Assembly: GCA_035765045.1 (NCBI GenBank)
Contig: DASTYI010000061.1
Coordinates: 1-30,760, forward strand
DNA length: 30,760 bases
Direction of reading: 5' to 3'
Origin: Iamia sp035765045
GTDB taxonomy: Bacteria > Actinomycetota > Acidimicrobiia > Acidimicrobiales > Iamiaceae
The position numbers and the translations under genes were made by a program. The notes beneath the pieces are model-generated. The model saw only the letters and a program-made list of their open reading frames with translations. It made no database searches and was not told the DNA's origin. Of this stretch, positions 29,746 through 30,760 are shown piece by piece. Within the stretch, counting starts at the first letter, position 1, and the number at the start of each line of letters is the position of its first letter.

Positions 29746-30760
29746 GCGATCACGCCGACGAAACGCGCCCGCAACATGCTGACGCCAACCTGTCGGTCCT
29801 GATGGAGACGCGCACCCCGGCCTCCGACGGCTCCGCCGTCCCGACCCTCGATCCCGAGGCGGTCCTGACCACCGCCGGACCCGGCCTCGACCTGGTCACG
29901 ACGTGGACCCGCACCGTCGACCGCTGGGTGGCCGCCCTCTTCGCCCGGGCCGTCGGCGGCGACCCGGCCACCGCGGCGGTGGCCCCGCCCCCCTCGGGTG
30001 TCGCCCTCCTGGCCGTCGGCGGCTACGGCCGGGGCCAGCTGTGCCCGGCGAGCGACCTCGACCTGCTGCTCCTCCACGCCAAGGCGGTCGACGCCGCCCC
30101 CGTCGCCGAGGCCCTCTGGTACCCGATCTGGGACGCCGGGGTGAAGCTCGGCCACGCCGTCCGCACCCCCAAGGACGCCCTCGCCCTGGCCGCCGACGAC
30201 CTCGACACGGCCACCGCCCTGCTCGACGTCCGCCTGCTCGCCGGGGACGCCCTGCTCGCCGGGGCCCTGGCCCGGGAGGCGGCGGCGCAGTGGGAGAAGC
30301 GGGGCAAGCGCTGGCTGGGGCGGCTGGCCGACTCGGTGGCCGAGCGCCACGCCAAGGCCGACGAGGTCGCCTTCCTCCTCGAACCCGACCTCAAGCTGGC
30401 CCGTGGCGGGCTCCGCGACATCCACGCCGTCCGCTGGGCCGAGCGGGCCCGCCAGGTGCTGCTCGACGACGACCACGCCGAGATCGACCGGGCCGAGGAC
30501 GACCTGCTGGCGGTGCGGGCCGAGCTCCACCGGGCCAGCGGCCGGGCCAGCGACGTCCTCACCCTCGACCAGCAGGACGCCGTGGCCGAGGCCCTCGGCG
30601 TCGAGGGCGGGGCCGACGGCCTGATGGCGATGGTCGCCGACCGGGCCCGCACCGTCGCCTGGCGCTCCGACGAGACCTGGCACCGGGTCCGGGCCATGCT
30701 CGCCGGGCCCAGCTGGTCGATGGGCGGCCGGCCCCGCGAGATCGGCCCCGGGCTGGAGCT
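29742..30760 (+). CDS. glnD: GlnD-like PII uridylyltransferase (5' part)
   Basis: The frame is open to the right edge, so only the first ~339 codons are seen. The nucleotidyltransferase motif is LLAVGGYGRGQLCPASDLDLLLLH (GG-Y-G-R ... SDxDL). YPIWDAGVKLGHAVRT and LLDVRLLAGDALLA follow. PDLKLARGGLRDIHAVRWAERA corresponds to the P-N-I/L-K-x-x-x-G-G-L-R-D-I motif of GlnD. The enzyme uridylylates and deuridylylates PII in nitrogen signalling; the HD and ACT domains would lie beyond the window. The start is GTG 29742, overlapping the previous stop (GTGA), or ATG 29802 with a shorter leader. In other actinobacteria GlnD adenylylates GlnK, so the exact nucleotide is open. Confidence 0.88.
   Translation, partial: MSDHADETRPQHADANLSVLMETRTPASDGSAVPTLDPEAVLTTAGPGLDLVTTWTRTVDRWVAALFARAVGGDPATAAVAPPPSGVALLAVGGYGRGQLCPASDLDLLLLHAKAVDAAPVAEALWYPIWDAGVKLGHAVRTPKDALALAADDLDTATALLDVRLLAGDALLAGALAREAAAQWEKRGKRWLGRLADSVAERHAKADEVAFLLEPDLKLARGGLRDIHAVRWAERARQVLLDDDHAEIDRAEDDLLAVRAELHRASGRASDVLTLDQQDAVAEALGVEGGADGLMAMVADRARTVAWRSDETWHRVRAMLAGPSWSMGGRPREIGPGLE

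Overview
The window is about 30.8 kb of very GC-rich chromosome from an actinobacterium. Gene content points to the class Acidimicrobiia, possibly an Iamia-like organism: actinobacterial coproheme decarboxylase, a DUF3263 plus LytR_C pair, a CIRCE-controlled groEL without groES, a WXG100 protein with its FtsK-type ATPase, and many GTG starts and leaderless-looking promoters. The taxonomic placement is inference. I found no tRNA, rRNA, insertion sequence, prophage or CRISPR.

Layout. 1-810: the C-terminal end of an O-antigen-ligase-like membrane protein with TPRs, cut by the window edge. 820-3140: an ECF sigma factor translationally coupled to a large single-pass membrane protein, its probable anti-sigma partner, closed by a strong hairpin. 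3230-4107: DUF3263 protein and VirR-like LytR_C protein. 4181-6385: the OtsB and OtsA trehalose genes, convergent. 6418-9036: glycerate kinase, AI-2E-family permease and a MoaD/ThiS-like small modifier. 9099-10784: CIRCE operator and groEL. 11034-13052: a WcbI plus GSCFA two-domain protein. 13202-17909: WXG100 protein and a 1431-residue ubiquitin-like/FHA/FtsK ATPase, a minimal type VII secretion-like module. 17953-19157: hemQ and a GNAT acetyltransferase. 19273-23334: livHMGF, a branched-chain amino acid type ABC importer. 23583-24530: an AbiEi/DUF559-type protein gene bracketed by palindromic repeat arrays. 24831-26225: an ABC substrate-binding lipoprotein whose two halves are in swapped order. 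26365-28388: two unknown proteins, a cold-shock protein, an Rrf2 regulator and a KTSC protein. 28405-30760: a CoA-disulfide-reductase-like flavoprotein and the start of glnD, cut by the right edge.

The most unusual points are: (1) the apparently circularly permuted substrate-binding protein at 24831-26225; (2) at least six and a half palindromic units with a GGTCGCG-N4-CGCGACC core flanking the DUF559-type gene, with a related nested cluster downstream of groEL; (3) three inverted-repeat elements of exactly 50 nt (GAACYGGTG...CACCGGTTC), one intergenic and two lying inside coding sequences at domain linkers, reminiscent of Rickettsia palindromic elements.
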